This document shows, one piece after another, positions 39,440 through 48,408 of a stretch of DNA of 64,000 nt (within the stretch, counting starts at the first letter, position 1; every line of letters begins with the position of its first letter). The position numbers and the translations under genes are program-made. Below the pieces are notes generated by a model. The model did no database searches. It was not told the DNA's origin and saw nothing but the letters and a program-made list of their open reading frames with translations. Source of the stretch: STF1-184 sp050178795 (GTDB lineage Bacteria > Bacillota > Clostridia > Christensenellales > UBA1242); the NCBI GenBank assembly GCA_050178795.1, contig JBFXFT010000004.1, forward strand, positions 1 to 64,000, in the 5' to 3' direction.

Positions 39440-40501
39440 TTGATTTACGAAAAATACAAGATAGACATAGACAAAATTTTTAAGACTTTTAAGAAAAAAG
39501 GTGTTGTAATTGAGGAAGACATTTATTTAAGATTTTTAAAGTATAATTTATCGGCAAAAGAAGTAGAAGAAATAATTGAATATTTAAAGTCGCAAGATAT
39601 TAAAATTATTCCAAGCGAAGAGCAAGAGGGCATTGAGCCAGCAGAAATGGATGATTTAATAAATCAAGCAAGTGTTAGCGACCCAGTCAAAATGTATTTT
39701 AAAGATATGGGCAAAGTGCCACTACTATCTGCCGATGAAGAGATTGAACTTGCAGAGGCAATGGCAAATGGCGACGAGGCAGCAAAAGCAAGGCTTAGCG
39801 AGGCAAACTTGCGTCTAGTTGTATCAATAGCAAAGCGCTACACAGGTAAAAGCGGTATGCAATTTTTGGACCTTATTCAAGAGGGCAACATCGGTTTACT
39901 TCGTGCGGTAGAAAAATTTGACCATACCAAAGGGTTTAGGTTTTCCACTTACGCAACTTGGTGGATAAGGCAAGCAATTACACGTGCTATTGCAGACCAA
40001 GCAAGGACAATAAGAATACCTGTACACATGGTTGAAACCATTAACAAACTAAGTAGAGTTAGTAAAAAGTTGCTTCAAGAGTTAGGTCGTGAACCGACCC
40101 CAAAAGAAATTGCTAAAGAACTTAATATGCCAGAGGAAAAAGTTGCAGAAATTCAAAAAATTGCGCTTGACCCAATAAGTCTTGAAAGCCCAGTAGGCGA
40201 AGAAGAGGACAGTAAAATTGGCGACTTTATTGAAGATGAAACAAGTTTAAACCCAGCAGAAGCTGCAAATAGGGCAATGCTAAAAGAGCAATTACTTGCA
40301 GTTATTGACACTTTGACTCCTAGGGAGCAAAAAGTAATAAGGTTGCGTTATGGACTTGATGATTCGCACCCAAGAACCTTGGAGGAAGTTGGACGTGAGT
40401 TTAATGTAACTCGTGAGCGTATAAGACAAATTGAGGCAAAGGCTTTAAGGAAACTTAGACATCCAAACAGAAGTAAAAAATTAAAGGATTTTTGTGAATA
40501 A
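39440..40501 (+). CDS. rpoD: Primary sigma factor RpoD (SigA)
   Basis: A 353-residue housekeeping sigma-70. A short region 1.1-like part (residues ~1-60) is followed by region 1.2 (D-P-V-K-M-Y-F-K-D-M-G near 80), regions 2.1-2.4 with L-D-L-I-Q-E-G-N-I-G-L and Y-A-T-W-W-I-R-Q-A-I, region 3, and region 4 ending in V-T-R-E-R-I-R-Q-I-E-A-K-A-L-R-K-L-R. TTG is the start, seven bases after GGAGGG at the end of dnaG. The many TTGACA/TATAAT promoters in this window fit its expected specificity. Confidence 0.98.
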   Translation: MIYEKYKIDIDKIFKTFKKKGVVIEEDIYLRFLKYNLSAKEVEEIIEYLKSQDIKIIPSEEQEGIEPAEMDDLINQASVSDPVKMYFKDMGKVPLLSADEEIELAEAMANGDEAAKARLSEANLRLVVSIAKRYTGKSGMQFLDLIQEGNIGLLRAVEKFDHTKGFRFSTYATWWIRQAITRAIADQARTIRIPVHMVETINKLSRVSKKLLQELGREPTPKEIAKELNMPEEKVAEIQKIALDPISLESPVGEEEDSKIGDFIEDETSLNPAEAANRAMLKEQLLAVIDTLTPREQKVIRLRYGLDDSHPRTLEEVGREFNVTRERIRQIEAKALRKLRHPNRSKKLKDFCE

Positions 40502-41192
40502 GATGGGAACAGTATTAAATTTAGGAAAGAGGCTAGAAACAGTTGTAGACTTTTGTTCTAGAACTAGAGTAATAGCAGACATAGGTTGCGATCACGGGCA
40601 AGTTACTGCCGAACTTATTTTGGAGGCAAAGGCTTACAATGTTATTGCAAGCGACATAAGTAAAGACAGCATAAACAAAGCGGTTAGACTATGTAGCACG
40701 CTAAACATTTTGCCGTTTGTAAGTTTTAGAGAGGGCGATGGCTTTGCGCCAATAAGTAGGTATGACGATGTTGACTGTGCCGTTATTGCTGGCATGGGCG
40801 GAAGCGAAATAATCAACATTTTAAAGGAGAGCAAAATTAGGGTCAATGAACTAGTTTTACAACCTATGAAAGATGAGGTTAAACTTCGCGGTTACTTGTT
40901 ACAAATAGGTTTTAAGATTGTTGAAGACAAAATAGTCAAAGAAAATGATAATTTTTATACTGTAATTAAAGCAAAAGATGGTAAAATGAAAATAACCGAC
41001 TTGGAACTTTATTTTGGCGTTACCAATTTAAGAGAGTTCAATCCAGAATTTTCTGAGTATTTGTATGTTGAAAAGCAAAAATTATTAAAAGTTGAACAAA
41101 TGGTTGGGGAGTTATCTAAGGCACATAAGTCACAATTAGCGCGCATTGATAAAGTCTTAGATATGATTGCAAATAAAGAAATAGGAGAATAG
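40494..41192 (+). CDS. trmK: tRNA (adenine22-N1)-methyltransferase TrmK
   Basis: A 232-residue SAM-dependent methyltransferase that makes m1A22 in tRNA. Motif I is A-D-I-G-C-D-H-G (near residues 27-34). The catalytic/acceptor region A-G-M-G-G-S-E-I-I is near 99-107 and L-Q-P-M-K-D near 121. A C-terminal coiled coil follows. GTG at 40494 overlaps the rpoD end by 8 bases and has AAAGG six bases upstream; ATG 40503 is an alternative. The rpoD-trmK order is common in Firmicutes. Confidence 0.92.
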   Translation: MNKMGTVLNLGKRLETVVDFCSRTRVIADIGCDHGQVTAELILEAKAYNVIASDISKDSINKAVRLCSTLNILPFVSFREGDGFAPISRYDDVDCAVIAGMGGSEIINILKESKIRVNELVLQPMKDEVKLRGYLLQIGFKIVEDKIVKENDNFYTVIKAKDGKMKITDLELYFGVTNLREFNPEFSEYLYVEKQKLLKVEQMVGELSKAHKSQLARIDKVLDMIANKEIGE

Positions 41193-41199
41193 GAACGAG

Positions 41200-41895
41200 A
41201 TGTTAGATAATTTTTTAGAATATCAAAAATTGGATGCTCAGTTATTAAGTTTGGAAAAACAAGTGGCAGACAATACAAATAAAAAACAAGCGAATTTAAT
41301 GATTATGTTTATTAAAGATGCACAAGAAAAAAGCAAAGACCTAGACGATAAAGCAGGCAAATTAATAGCAGAACTTGAAAAACTAAAAGAGGTAAAAGAT
41401 AAAGGTTTTAACTTTGTTGAAAAGTACTCAAAGCAAAATTTAGAGGGTTTAAGTTTTGACGAACTTAAGGCACTTGAAAGCAGTGTAACCGCTGCAATCA
41501 ACAACCTAAAAGAAGTAGAAAAAAGAATTTTAGTAAACTCTGAAAAAATGAACGCAATGCTTACAGAATTTGAGACTACTAAGAAAAAAGTAATGTTGGC
41601 AAGGCAAAAGCACAAGGAGCATAAAGAGGTTTATGACAAACTTGTGGCAGATACTGAACCTCAAATTAAAAAGATACAAACGGCTTTAAAACAAAAGGAA
41701 AAAGACCTAGATAAGGAACTATTTGAAAAATATAAAAATTTGCGTAAAGATGGAATTTTCCCAATAGTTGTTGAATTAAAGGAAGGCGCTTGTAGCGGTT
41801 GTGGTATGGGGCTTGCTTCAAACACTCTTGCAAAGTTAGACCAAAAAGGTTACTTACAATGTGAGCAATGCAGGCGAATTATTTACTCTAAGTAA
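41200..41895 (+). CDS. Coiled-coil zinc-ribbon protein (DUF164/zf-RING_7)
   Basis: A 231-residue protein. Residues ~5-185 are a long coiled coil and the C-terminus is a C4 zinc ribbon (C-S-G-C near 200 and C-E-Q-C near 223). This is the COG1579 architecture, of unknown biochemical role, possibly nucleic acid or protein binding. It starts 7 bases after trmK, where the Nif3-like YqfO gene often lies in relatives, and is closed by a terminator. AGGA precedes the ATG. Confidence 0.85.
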   Translation: MLDNFLEYQKLDAQLLSLEKQVADNTNKKQANLMIMFIKDAQEKSKDLDDKAGKLIAELEKLKEVKDKGFNFVEKYSKQNLEGLSFDELKALESSVTAAINNLKEVEKRILVNSEKMNAMLTEFETTKKKVMLARQKHKEHKEVYDKLVADTEPQIKKIQTALKQKEKDLDKELFEKYKNLRKDGIFPIVVELKEGACSGCGMGLASNTLAKLDQKGYLQCEQCRRIIYSK

Positions 41896-41904
41896 TATGT
41901 TAAA

Positions 41905-41935
41905 CAAAAACAACTCTTTTAGGGGTTGTTTTTTG
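41905..41935 (+). terminator. Intrinsic terminator of the dnaG-rpoD operon
   Basis: AACAACTC pairs with GGGTTGTT (one T-G wobble) and is followed by Ts. Confidence 0.8.
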
Positions 41936-42010
41936 TTGTTTTAATTTATAAATTTTATTATAATAAGTTGAGTTGCTGTGTACTTAGTAGCACCAAATGA
42001 GGATTAACGC

Positions 42011-43066
42011 GTGAGAAACAATATTACAATAAAAGTGGCACTTTTAGTTTTAGGTATAGTGGTAGGAGCAGGCTTTGCCAGTGGAAGAGAAATACTTACA
42101 TTTTTTGGCGATTATGTGCCCTATTATCCATATATGTTAGTCTTACTTTCTTTGATAGTTGTATACATAATTTATATTTTCATTAGAGTTGGTAAATTCA
42201 TAAAACCTAAGGGTGTAAACGACATAACAAAGGTCGTAGTTGGCAAGTTTTCGCCAATACTTGATATAGCCATTTTGTTTAGTCTTTTTGACAGCGTTTT
42301 TGCTATGTTTGCGGGCGCAGACGCACTAGCCGCACACGTAATAACAGGCTATAGTTTTCCATACTTTGGAATATTGCTCGGCATAATTGTAATAGTAGTT
42401 GTACGCGGTGGCTTTACGAGAATTTTAAAGACCAATTCAATTATTGTTCCAATTATGATTGCGCTAGTTTTACTTGTTACAGTTGTATTTTTAACATCTG
42501 GTACACTTGGCACAGTTACAACCACAACGCCAGAGGGCATTTTAGGGGTAGGTGAGGCACTAGCATCAATAATACTTTATGGCAGTATGAATATGCTTGC
42601 GGTAAGCATTCTTGTTGCCGAAATGGGACCAATAATTAAAAAAGAAAGCACTCTAAAAATTGGCATTTTGTCAGCAATTTTAATAGTTGGTTGTGTGTTT
42701 ATTGTACTATTTACTTTACTAAACAGTTCCGACGCCGTATTTGTGGCAGAGATGCCTATGATTGTGCTATCATTTGGGCTTGGAAATGTGTTTGGTTACC
42801 TATATAGCGTAGTTATTTTGTTTGGCATTTTAACCACGGTTATCGCTTGTAGTTTTGCTTTATTTAACTGGGTAAATACATTTATAAAGAACAGATTTTG
42901 GGCTATTACAGCAATAGTAATTGCTGCATTTACAATAAGTAGGCTAGGTTTTTCAAACATTGTAAGCATTTTTTACCCTATTGAGGGGGCTCTAGGTCTT
43001 GTGTTTATAATATCTGTTCTTGTTTACTATTATAGGCACAGAAAAGAAATAAAAGAATTAAACTAA
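42011..43066 (+). CDS. YkvI-family membrane transporter
   Basis: A 351-residue integral membrane protein with about ten helices. The first helix has V-G-A-G-F-A-S-G-R-E-I-x-x-F-F, the hallmark of the YkvI family in the APC/LeuT-fold superfamily; the substrate is not established. GTG is the start, with GAGGA upstream. A TATAAT box about 50 bases ahead drives it. No co-transcribed gene hints at a substrate. Confidence 0.85.
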   Translation: MRNNITIKVALLVLGIVVGAGFASGREILTFFGDYVPYYPYMLVLLSLIVVYIIYIFIRVGKFIKPKGVNDITKVVVGKFSPILDIAILFSLFDSVFAMFAGADALAAHVITGYSFPYFGILLGIIVIVVVRGGFTRILKTNSIIVPIMIALVLLVTVVFLTSGTLGTVTTTTPEGILGVGEALASIILYGSMNMLAVSILVAEMGPIIKKESTLKIGILSAILIVGCVFIVLFTLLNSSDAVFVAEMPMIVLSFGLGNVFGYLYSVVILFGILTTVIACSFALFNWVNTFIKNRFWAITAIVIAAFTISRLGFSNIVSIFYPIEGALGLVFIISVLVYYYRHRKEIKELN

Positions 43067-43159
43067 TTTTGGTTTAAAACGACATAAATTTTTTGGTTTA
43101 AACACTACACAAGCACATAAATATGTGCTATAATCAGTTGCAAAAAAGGGGGGCAATTT

Positions 43160-43699
43160 ATGAAGAATAAAACATTGACAATACCAAATATTCTTACTAT
43201 TTTCAGACTATTTTTAGTGCCTGTTTTTGTTCTCATTTATTTTTATGTAGATAAAACTTTAGCCCTAGGAGTGTTTTTACTCGCTAGCGCGACAGATGTT
43301 TTAGATGGGTATTTGGCACGTAAATTTAATTGGATTTCTGACATTGGTAAAGTTTTAGACCCACTTGCCGATAAGAGTTTAAGGGTTACACTTGTAAGCG
43401 TATTTTTTGTAGACGGAGTTTTGCCTTTGTGGGTACTACTTATAATGGTTATCTTTGACTTAGGGCTTGTCCTTACTAGCGCCGTATTATTTAAAAAGAA
43501 ATACGTGGTAAGCAGCAATATTTTTGGCAAAGTAGCAGAAATTTTTGTTGTTGTTAGTTTTGTACTTTGCTTTTTTGCTAATAGCGTTTCGCCATGGCAT
43601 TTATATGCGGTGTATTTAAGTTTAATATTAATTTTAATTTCTATAGTTATCTATGGTTTGGAAGTACTAAAAAATTATGGCAAGCATAGAGAAAAATAA
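43160..43699 (+). CDS. pgsA: CDP-diacylglycerol--glycerol-3-phosphate 3-phosphatidyltransferase
   Basis: A 179-residue membrane enzyme that makes phosphatidylglycerol phosphate. The CDP-alcohol phosphotransferase signature D-G-x2-A-R-x8-G-x3-D-x3-D is present near residues 46-69. It has about five membrane helices. The start begins N-K-T-L-T-I-P-N-I-L-T, typical of PgsA, after GGGGGG. A TGC-TATAAT promoter lies about 25 bases upstream and a terminator follows. A CDP-archaeol or cardiolipin-type paralogue is less likely. Confidence 0.92.
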   Translation: MKNKTLTIPNILTIFRLFLVPVFVLIYFYVDKTLALGVFLLASATDVLDGYLARKFNWISDIGKVLDPLADKSLRVTLVSVFFVDGVLPLWVLLIMVIFDLGLVLTSAVLFKKKYVVSSNIFGKVAEIFVVVSFVLCFFANSVSPWHLYAVYLSLILILISIVIYGLEVLKNYGKHREK

Positions 43700-43702
43700 A
43701 TC

Positions 43703-43736
43703 AAAAATGGATGAAAATTTACTCATCCATTTTTTT
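43703..43736 (+). terminator. Intrinsic terminator of pgsA
   Basis: ATGGATGA pairs with TCATCCAT and is followed by seven Ts. Confidence 0.9.
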
Positions 43737-43843
43737 AGCACCATATTTTTTTAATATGCAAATTTGTTCCAAAATTGCATAGTTATAATATCATAACTAT
43801 TTTATTTTTGGTCACATAATAATATTTTTTTTACTCTGTATTG

Positions 43844-43872
43844 TTGACATACGCTTAAGTTTGGAATATAAT
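43844..43872 (+). promoter_or_regulatory. Full-consensus sigma-A promoter
   Basis: TTGACA (43844-43849), exactly 17 bases, TATAAT (43867-43872). It should drive strong expression of the small membrane protein that follows. Confidence 0.9.
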
Positions 43873-43905
43873 ATTTTTAATTAAATGTCAACAGGAGAAA
43901 AGAAT

Positions 43906-44136
43906 ATGTCATTGTTATTGGTAACCAGTTTGATTGATAGATTGACACAAACAAACGTAATTTTGGGTATTGCCCTTGCTATAATTGGCTTAACTTTTAG
44001 TTTAATTGCAACCAGGTTTGCAAGAATGGTTAGAAAAACCTCTCACGTTGACCCTAACGATAAGGTTATTATAGGCATGAAGTCTTTTGGGCTTATTCTA
44101 ATTTTAATTGCCTTAATAGTCATTGTAATAGAATAA
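43906..44136 (+). CDS. Small two-helix membrane protein
   Basis: A 76-residue protein with two predicted membrane helices (residues ~18-38 and 56-75) separated by a basic, His/Asp-containing loop. The start is set at ATG 43906, which follows AGGAGA; the longer frame from 43885 places that site inside the gene. A perfect-consensus promoter suggests high expression. The family is not recognised. It is a single gene between two terminators. Confidence 0.78.
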   Translation: MSLLLVTSLIDRLTQTNVILGIALAIIGLTFSLIATRFARMVRKTSHVDPNDKVIIGMKSFGLILILIALIVIVIE

Positions 44137-44143
44137 AAAAGTT

Positions 44144-44166
44144 AACTGGCATAAGCCAGTTTTTTT
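44144..44166 (+). terminator. Intrinsic terminator
   Basis: AACTGGC pairs with GCCAGTT around ATAA and is followed by Ts. Confidence 0.88.
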
Positions 44167-44180
44167 AAGTAGTTAAATAT

Positions 44181-44209
44181 AAAAAACCTCACTATCAAGT
44201 GAGGCTTTT
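44181..44209 (-). terminator. Intrinsic terminator of the DUF4364 gene
   Basis: CCTCACT/AGTGAGG stem with a T run on the minus strand, just past the stop of the minus-strand gene. Confidence 0.82.
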
Positions 44210-44210
44210 A

Positions 44211-44744
44211 TTAATCTGTAAGTATTTCGTTTATATTTTCGTATATGCTTGGGGCTTTTTCCTTCCATTTTTTAACGGCTACAATGGCTGCGTACCTTGT
44301 AGGCAGTTTAATTTGTATCTCAAATAGGTTTTGGCTTTCAAGTGGGTCTTTTATCCTTAAAACTGCGGTGTGTGAACCATCTGTATTTTTAAAGTAGTCC
44401 CCAACGTATTCTTGTGCTCTTTTAAATTGCATACGGTTGTTTTTTGCAAAGGCTGTAATTGCTTCACGCATTGAAGACGGTATTCTTAAAAAGAAGTGTG
44501 AAAGGCAGTTCCTGCCCTCGTAAGTTATGTTATAACGGCTCTCGGTGCCATTGTCTATTGTCTTGTAGACAAAACCAACTTCCATTAATTGCCACAAAAC
44601 ATCTTTGCAGTCCATATAATTTAGCCAGTTATTGCGGCTTGTTACAATGTCCACAATAGAGTTTTCTGTTAGTGGAATTTCCATTTTATCTAACACAAAC
44701 AGCAGTATTAACTTATTTACGGTGGAGTCAGCGACAAATTCCAA
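44211..44744 (-). CDS. DUF4364-family protein
   Basis: A 177-residue protein of the DUF4364 family, found in Clostridia and usually encoded as a single gene. Residues ~8-75 look like a winged helix (N-K-L-I-L-L-F-V-L-D-K, then I-x-Y-E-G-R), followed by an alpha/beta domain. A role as a regulator is assumed, not shown. TTG at 44744 is taken as start because AAAGAGG lies eight bases upstream on that strand. Confidence 0.8.
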   Translation of the reverse strand: MEFVADSTVNKLILLFVLDKMEIPLTENSIVDIVTSRNNWLNYMDCKDVLWQLMEVGFVYKTIDNGTESRYNITYEGRNCLSHFFLRIPSSMREAITAFAKNNRMQFKRAQEYVGDYFKNTDGSHTAVLRIKDPLESQNLFEIQIKLPTRYAAIVAVKKWKEKAPSIYENINEILTD

Positions 44745-44892
44745 AATGTTTACCTCTTTAGTTAAATTCGCATAAATTATAACATAAACACTACATCAAA
44801 GTAAATAATTTTTAGAATAACGCGCTAAATTTATAAATAAACATAACTGCATAATTTATATTAAAAGAGTTTTGAAAAAATACAATATATGC

Positions 44893-44898
44893 TATAAT
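44893..44898 (+). promoter_or_regulatory. Extended -10 promoter
   Basis: TGC-TATAAT. The transcription start would be near 44905, which argues against the GTG at 44916 as start of the next gene. Confidence 0.6.
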
Positions 44899-44930
44899 AC
44901 TATATAGTTTTTAGTGTGTTGGGGGAATAT

Positions 44931-45743
44931 ATGGAAAATAATTTAAACGCACAACAGTTGACACTGGTTGCCGATTTTATTAGCAGTATGAACAACTTAA
45001 TAAACGGCAAGTTTATTTTGGCAGATGTAAAAATTGCCGAAGTACTAAAAAAAATTGAAGATAGCGAAGCACTTTTTAGGTTTGTTTCTGAGAGCCTAAT
45101 TAATTTTAGTTTTGAAAAGGAATTAAGAAAGGCAGAAATAAAAAACAGGTTTAACGGTGGGGTGTTTAAACTTCCTAACGAGTCTCATTTAATAGTGGCA
45201 CTTGTATTTTGTTTACTTGTTGAGTTTGACGCTAAACGCATTGATTTTTATGACTTTATTAAAGAAAACTTCCCTACGCTAGACAATAAGGGCGACCAAA
45301 AAGCCTTTTCTGAGACTATTTTGGTACCATTTAGAGACATTATTGCAAGGTTCTTTGGTTTAAGCAAGGAAGACAATGAGGCACTTATAAAGGAACTAAA
45401 AGCAGAAATTGTTAAAGAACAACAAGAGGAAGAAAGACAACAAGAAATTTTAGAGGTTGAAAAGACAAGGGAAGACACTTTGTTTGAAAACATTACCCAA
45501 ATTGAGCAAAATATACTTCAAATTGTTGAAGACGATATAAAAATTAAAGAGGGAGTAAGGGAAGACCTAATATTTATATTAAAGGCAATGATTTACTCCA
45601 ACAAATATCAAGACTTAAAAATTGTTAACGCACTTCTTGTAAGTTTTGAGTCTATGAGCCATAAAATTGCTTCAATAAAGTTTGTATATAGCGAGTTAAA
45701 ACAAATTTTGCTTGATTACTATAGAGAGAGCATGGAAAACTAA
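44931..45743 (+). CDS. Helical protein, unknown
   Basis: A 270-residue soluble protein, predicted all-helical. An acidic Gln/Glu-rich coiled-coil segment lies around residues 145-185. No membrane segment, signal or catalytic motif is seen and the family is not recognised. The start is ATG 44931, after GGGGGAA; the longer GTG frame begins too close to the promoter. It is a single gene with its own promoter and a bidirectional terminator, convergent with tmcAL. Confidence 0.7.
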   Translation: MENNLNAQQLTLVADFISSMNNLINGKFILADVKIAEVLKKIEDSEALFRFVSESLINFSFEKELRKAEIKNRFNGGVFKLPNESHLIVALVFCLLVEFDAKRIDFYDFIKENFPTLDNKGDQKAFSETILVPFRDIIARFFGLSKEDNEALIKELKAEIVKEQQEEERQQEILEVEKTREDTLFENITQIEQNILQIVEDDIKIKEGVREDLIFILKAMIYSNKYQDLKIVNALLVSFESMSHKIASIKFVYSELKQILLDYYRESMEN

Positions 45744-45754
45744 TTATAAAAAAT

Positions 45755-45782
45755 AAAAACAGCCAAACGGCTGTTTTTTTTT
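45755..45782. terminator. Bidirectional intrinsic terminator
   Basis: AAAACAGCC pairs with GGCTGTTTT around AAAC, with T runs on both strands. It separates the unknown gene from convergent tmcAL. Confidence 0.9.
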
Positions 45783-45785
45783 GTA

Positions 45786-47033
45786 TTATTTTACTTTTAT
45801 TAATTTTGTGTAAATGTCCTTTGCTGGCAATAGGTTTTTATTTAACAGCAAGTTATATACGGCATTGCTGTTGTCTTCAATTTGCATAAGTTCCTTTACA
45901 TATTTTGTCTTTTTTAGGTTGTCTACATCGTTTTTTCTTAAAATTAATTTTGAACTGCACTTCAAATTTGAAAGTAGTTCCTTGTTATTTTCGTTTATTG
46001 CTAGCGCTTTAATAAACGGCAATTTTTCTATTTTATATACGTGTTTTATTACCTCGTTATGTATGTTTAAAACACCATTTAAAAGTATGCTATTTATCCT
46101 GCTATTTTTGTATCGTTTTGTGTGTACTTGTTCTTTAAATTCGGCACTTGTAGCGCTTTTTATTGCAACTATCTTTATGCGGTTTTCAAGACCTTCGCTC
46201 ACGTTATAAAGCGTCTTTAATTCATTAGTATTTGTAGTCAAAAATTTGTAGCGCGCTAGGTCAATTAATTTGTTTTCATCTACTAAACCGTGCTCTTTTA
46301 CATAGTTTTCTAGCGCTTCAAAACTTGGTTTAGGTAGAGCCGCCTTAACTTTTAAAATTTCGCCGTTATAGACGCTTTTTCTTATTGCTGTAGCGCTTGA
46401 AAAGGTGCCCTCAAATTTTTCTTCATTATAGTCGCTGCCAAGCCTTTGAACTAGAACAGGTTTAATGTTACTGTTAATGGTCTTTAAAGCCTTTACGTAT
46501 TCAACTGCCAAAATGTTGTTTGGCTTAGTAAGTAGGTTTATTACAGCCTCTTTATTTTTTAATGTTACTTTGTTTTCGGCAATAAGTTTTTTAACCGTTT
46601 GAATTCTACTCTCGCTAAAAGATAAGCCAGAATCCAAATAGTTTTTTAATAGTATTTTATAGTCTGTTGTTTCGTTTAGTAAAAACTCTGCCGTCTCATT
46701 TAACGCGTTTAAATTTGGCTCTTCCATGCCAAAACTTATCCATTCAACATCTTTAAAGGCGCTAGCAATTTTGACGCTCGCTAGTGCAAAAACCTCTGCA
46801 TTGTTTGACGCATAAGGGGCGGGTATGTTTACAACTAGGTCTGCGCCACACTCTATTGCTACTTTTGCCCTTTCGTACTTATCCATAATTGCGCACTCTG
46901 CACGCTGAGAAAAATTGCCACTCATAATACATATTATTCCGTCGCAATTTGTAAGTTCACGCGTTTTATTAATTTGATATAAGTGCCCGTTGTGAAAAGG
47001 GTTATATTCACACACTATTACGGCTAGTTTCAT
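45786..47033 (-). CDS. tmcAL: tRNA(Met) cytidine acetate ligase TmcAL
   Basis: A 415-residue enzyme (YlbM family) that uses acetate and ATP to form N4-acetylcytidine at the wobble position of elongator tRNA-Met. The N-terminal nucleotidyltransferase motif is E-Y-N-P-F-H-N-G-H. S-G-N-F-S-Q-R-A-E and a G-A-D-L-V block follow. The first residue is placed at 47033. It is divergent from pta-ackA, whose product acetate is its substrate, an arrangement common in Clostridia. Confidence 0.95.
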   Translation of the reverse strand: MKLAVIVCEYNPFHNGHLYQINKTRELTNCDGIICIMSGNFSQRAECAIMDKYERAKVAIECGADLVVNIPAPYASNNAEVFALASVKIASAFKDVEWISFGMEEPNLNALNETAEFLLNETTDYKILLKNYLDSGLSFSESRIQTVKKLIAENKVTLKNKEAVINLLTKPNNILAVEYVKALKTINSNIKPVLVQRLGSDYNEEKFEGTFSSATAIRKSVYNGEILKVKAALPKPSFEALENYVKEHGLVDENKLIDLARYKFLTTNTNELKTLYNVSEGLENRIKIVAIKSATSAEFKEQVHTKRYKNSRINSILLNGVLNIHNEVIKHVYKIEKLPFIKALAINENNKELLSNLKCSSKLILRKNDVDNLKKTKYVKELMQIEDNSNAVYNLLLNKNLLPAKDIYTKLIKVK

Positions 47034-47159
47034 ATTCTTTGTCCTTTAATTAGTTTACAAAAATCGTCTTTTGGTGTAACATTAACTTGTTAATATTCTT
47101 ATTATATATTAAATACGTTTTTTTAACAAATGGTTTTTAAGGAGTAAAAATAGGTAAAT

Positions 47160-48398
47160 ATGTTTGATTTTGTTTTTAGAAATAAATTAGAGAGAAAACT
47201 GCTAAAAAAAGCACAAAATGTGCAAATGACAATAGCCCTTCCAGAGGCTAGTTTTAGTGGGATAATAATAGAGGCAGCGGAGTACTGCGTTAAGACAGAA
47301 CTTGCCAAAGTAGTGCTAATTGGTAGCGAACAAAAAATTAAAAACACCTATTTACAAGCCAATTTTGAGGGCATAACCTTTATAGACCCAGAGACTTACG
47401 AAAAGACATCTGAATTAGCACATAAGTTGTACGAAATAAGAAAAGAAAAGGGTCTACTTTTAAAAGAGGCTCAAAAGTTGATTCACGACCCAATTTATTT
47501 TGCAACTATGTTACTTAACGAAGGTGTGGTTGACGGTGTTGTAGGCGGTGCTGCAACTAGTACTGCAAATATGCTAAGACCAGCGCTTCAAATTATTAAA
47601 GGCGAAGATGGTATAAAAACAATCTCGTCAAGTTTTATTATGATCAACAAAAGTAGGCACAATATAGGAGATAAAGGGGTAGTCGTTTTAGGTGACTGTG
47701 CTGTAAACGTTGACCCAACGGCAGAGCAACTTTCCGATATAGGCTTAGCGACCATAAATACTGCAACAAAAATTGCTGGACTAGAACCTAGGGTTGCTAT
47801 GCTTTCATACTCTACTCACGGCAGTGGAAGCGGCGAAAGTGTAGATAAAGTGGTTAAGGCAACAAAACTATTAAAAGAAAAAGCGCCAGACACAGTGATT
47901 GAAGGCGAACTTCAAGCAGATAGCGCACTAAGTCTTCGCGTGGCTAGAGTAAAATGCAGGAACAACTCTTGGAAGGGAGATGCTAATGTACTTATATTCC
48001 CAGAGTTAAATAGCGGAAACATTGGTTACAAATTATTAAAGTTTGGCGGAAATTTTAGGGCTATTGGACCTATTATGCAAGGCTTTAGAAAACCAGTTAA
48101 TGACTTAAGCCGCGGCGCAACGCTAAAAGAAATTGTTTTGACAATTGCAATTACCTGTATTCAAGCAAACAAACTTGACGAAAAGGAACAAGCAATAAGA
48201 AGAGAGCAAGAAAAGGTAGCAAAAGCACTTGCAAAAAAAGAGTTAAAAGAGCAAAAGAAACAAGAAAAACTTTTGGCAAAACAACCTAAAAATGAAGTAG
48301 AGGTAAAGGAAGAGGAAAAAGTGGTTACAAAACCTGAGCCAGTTGCAAAAGTGGCACCTGCTACAAAAAAAGAGGAAGAAAAAGAAATTACTAAATAA
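47160..48398 (+). CDS. pta: Phosphate acetyltransferase with charged C-terminal tail
   Basis: A 412-residue enzyme converting acetyl-CoA + Pi to acetyl phosphate. Residues 1-~335 match the family, with S-S-F-I-M-I-N-K near 160, D-P-T-A-E-Q-L near 185, E-L-Q-A-D-S-A-L near 250 and a F-P-E-L-N-S-G-N-I-G-Y-K block near 280. The last ~75 residues are an added Lys/Glu/Ala/Val-rich low-complexity tail not seen in ordinary Pta (about 330 residues). The ribosome-binding site is weak (AGGTAA). ackA follows after 10 bases, giving ATP and acetate. Confidence 0.94.
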   Translation: MFDFVFRNKLERKLLKKAQNVQMTIALPEASFSGIIIEAAEYCVKTELAKVVLIGSEQKIKNTYLQANFEGITFIDPETYEKTSELAHKLYEIRKEKGLLLKEAQKLIHDPIYFATMLLNEGVVDGVVGGAATSTANMLRPALQIIKGEDGIKTISSSFIMINKSRHNIGDKGVVVLGDCAVNVDPTAEQLSDIGLATINTATKIAGLEPRVAMLSYSTHGSGSGESVDKVVKATKLLKEKAPDTVIEGELQADSALSLRVARVKCRNNSWKGDANVLIFPELNSGNIGYKLLKFGGNFRAIGPIMQGFRKPVNDLSRGATLKEIVLTIAITCIQANKLDEKEQAIRREQEKVAKALAKKELKEQKKQEKLLAKQPKNEVEVKEEEKVVTKPEPVAKVAPATKKEEEKEITK

Positions 48399-48408
48399 GG
48401 GAGACAAA

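Noticed and set aside
44916..44930. GTG 44916 as start of the helical protein
   Set aside because: It lies about 11 bases from the predicted transcription start and the GGGGGAA site serves ATG 44931.
48343..48408. 22-codon N-terminal extension of ackA reaching into pta
   Set aside because: Acetate kinase begins at the conserved MKILVINSGSSS; GGGAG stands right before ATG 48409.
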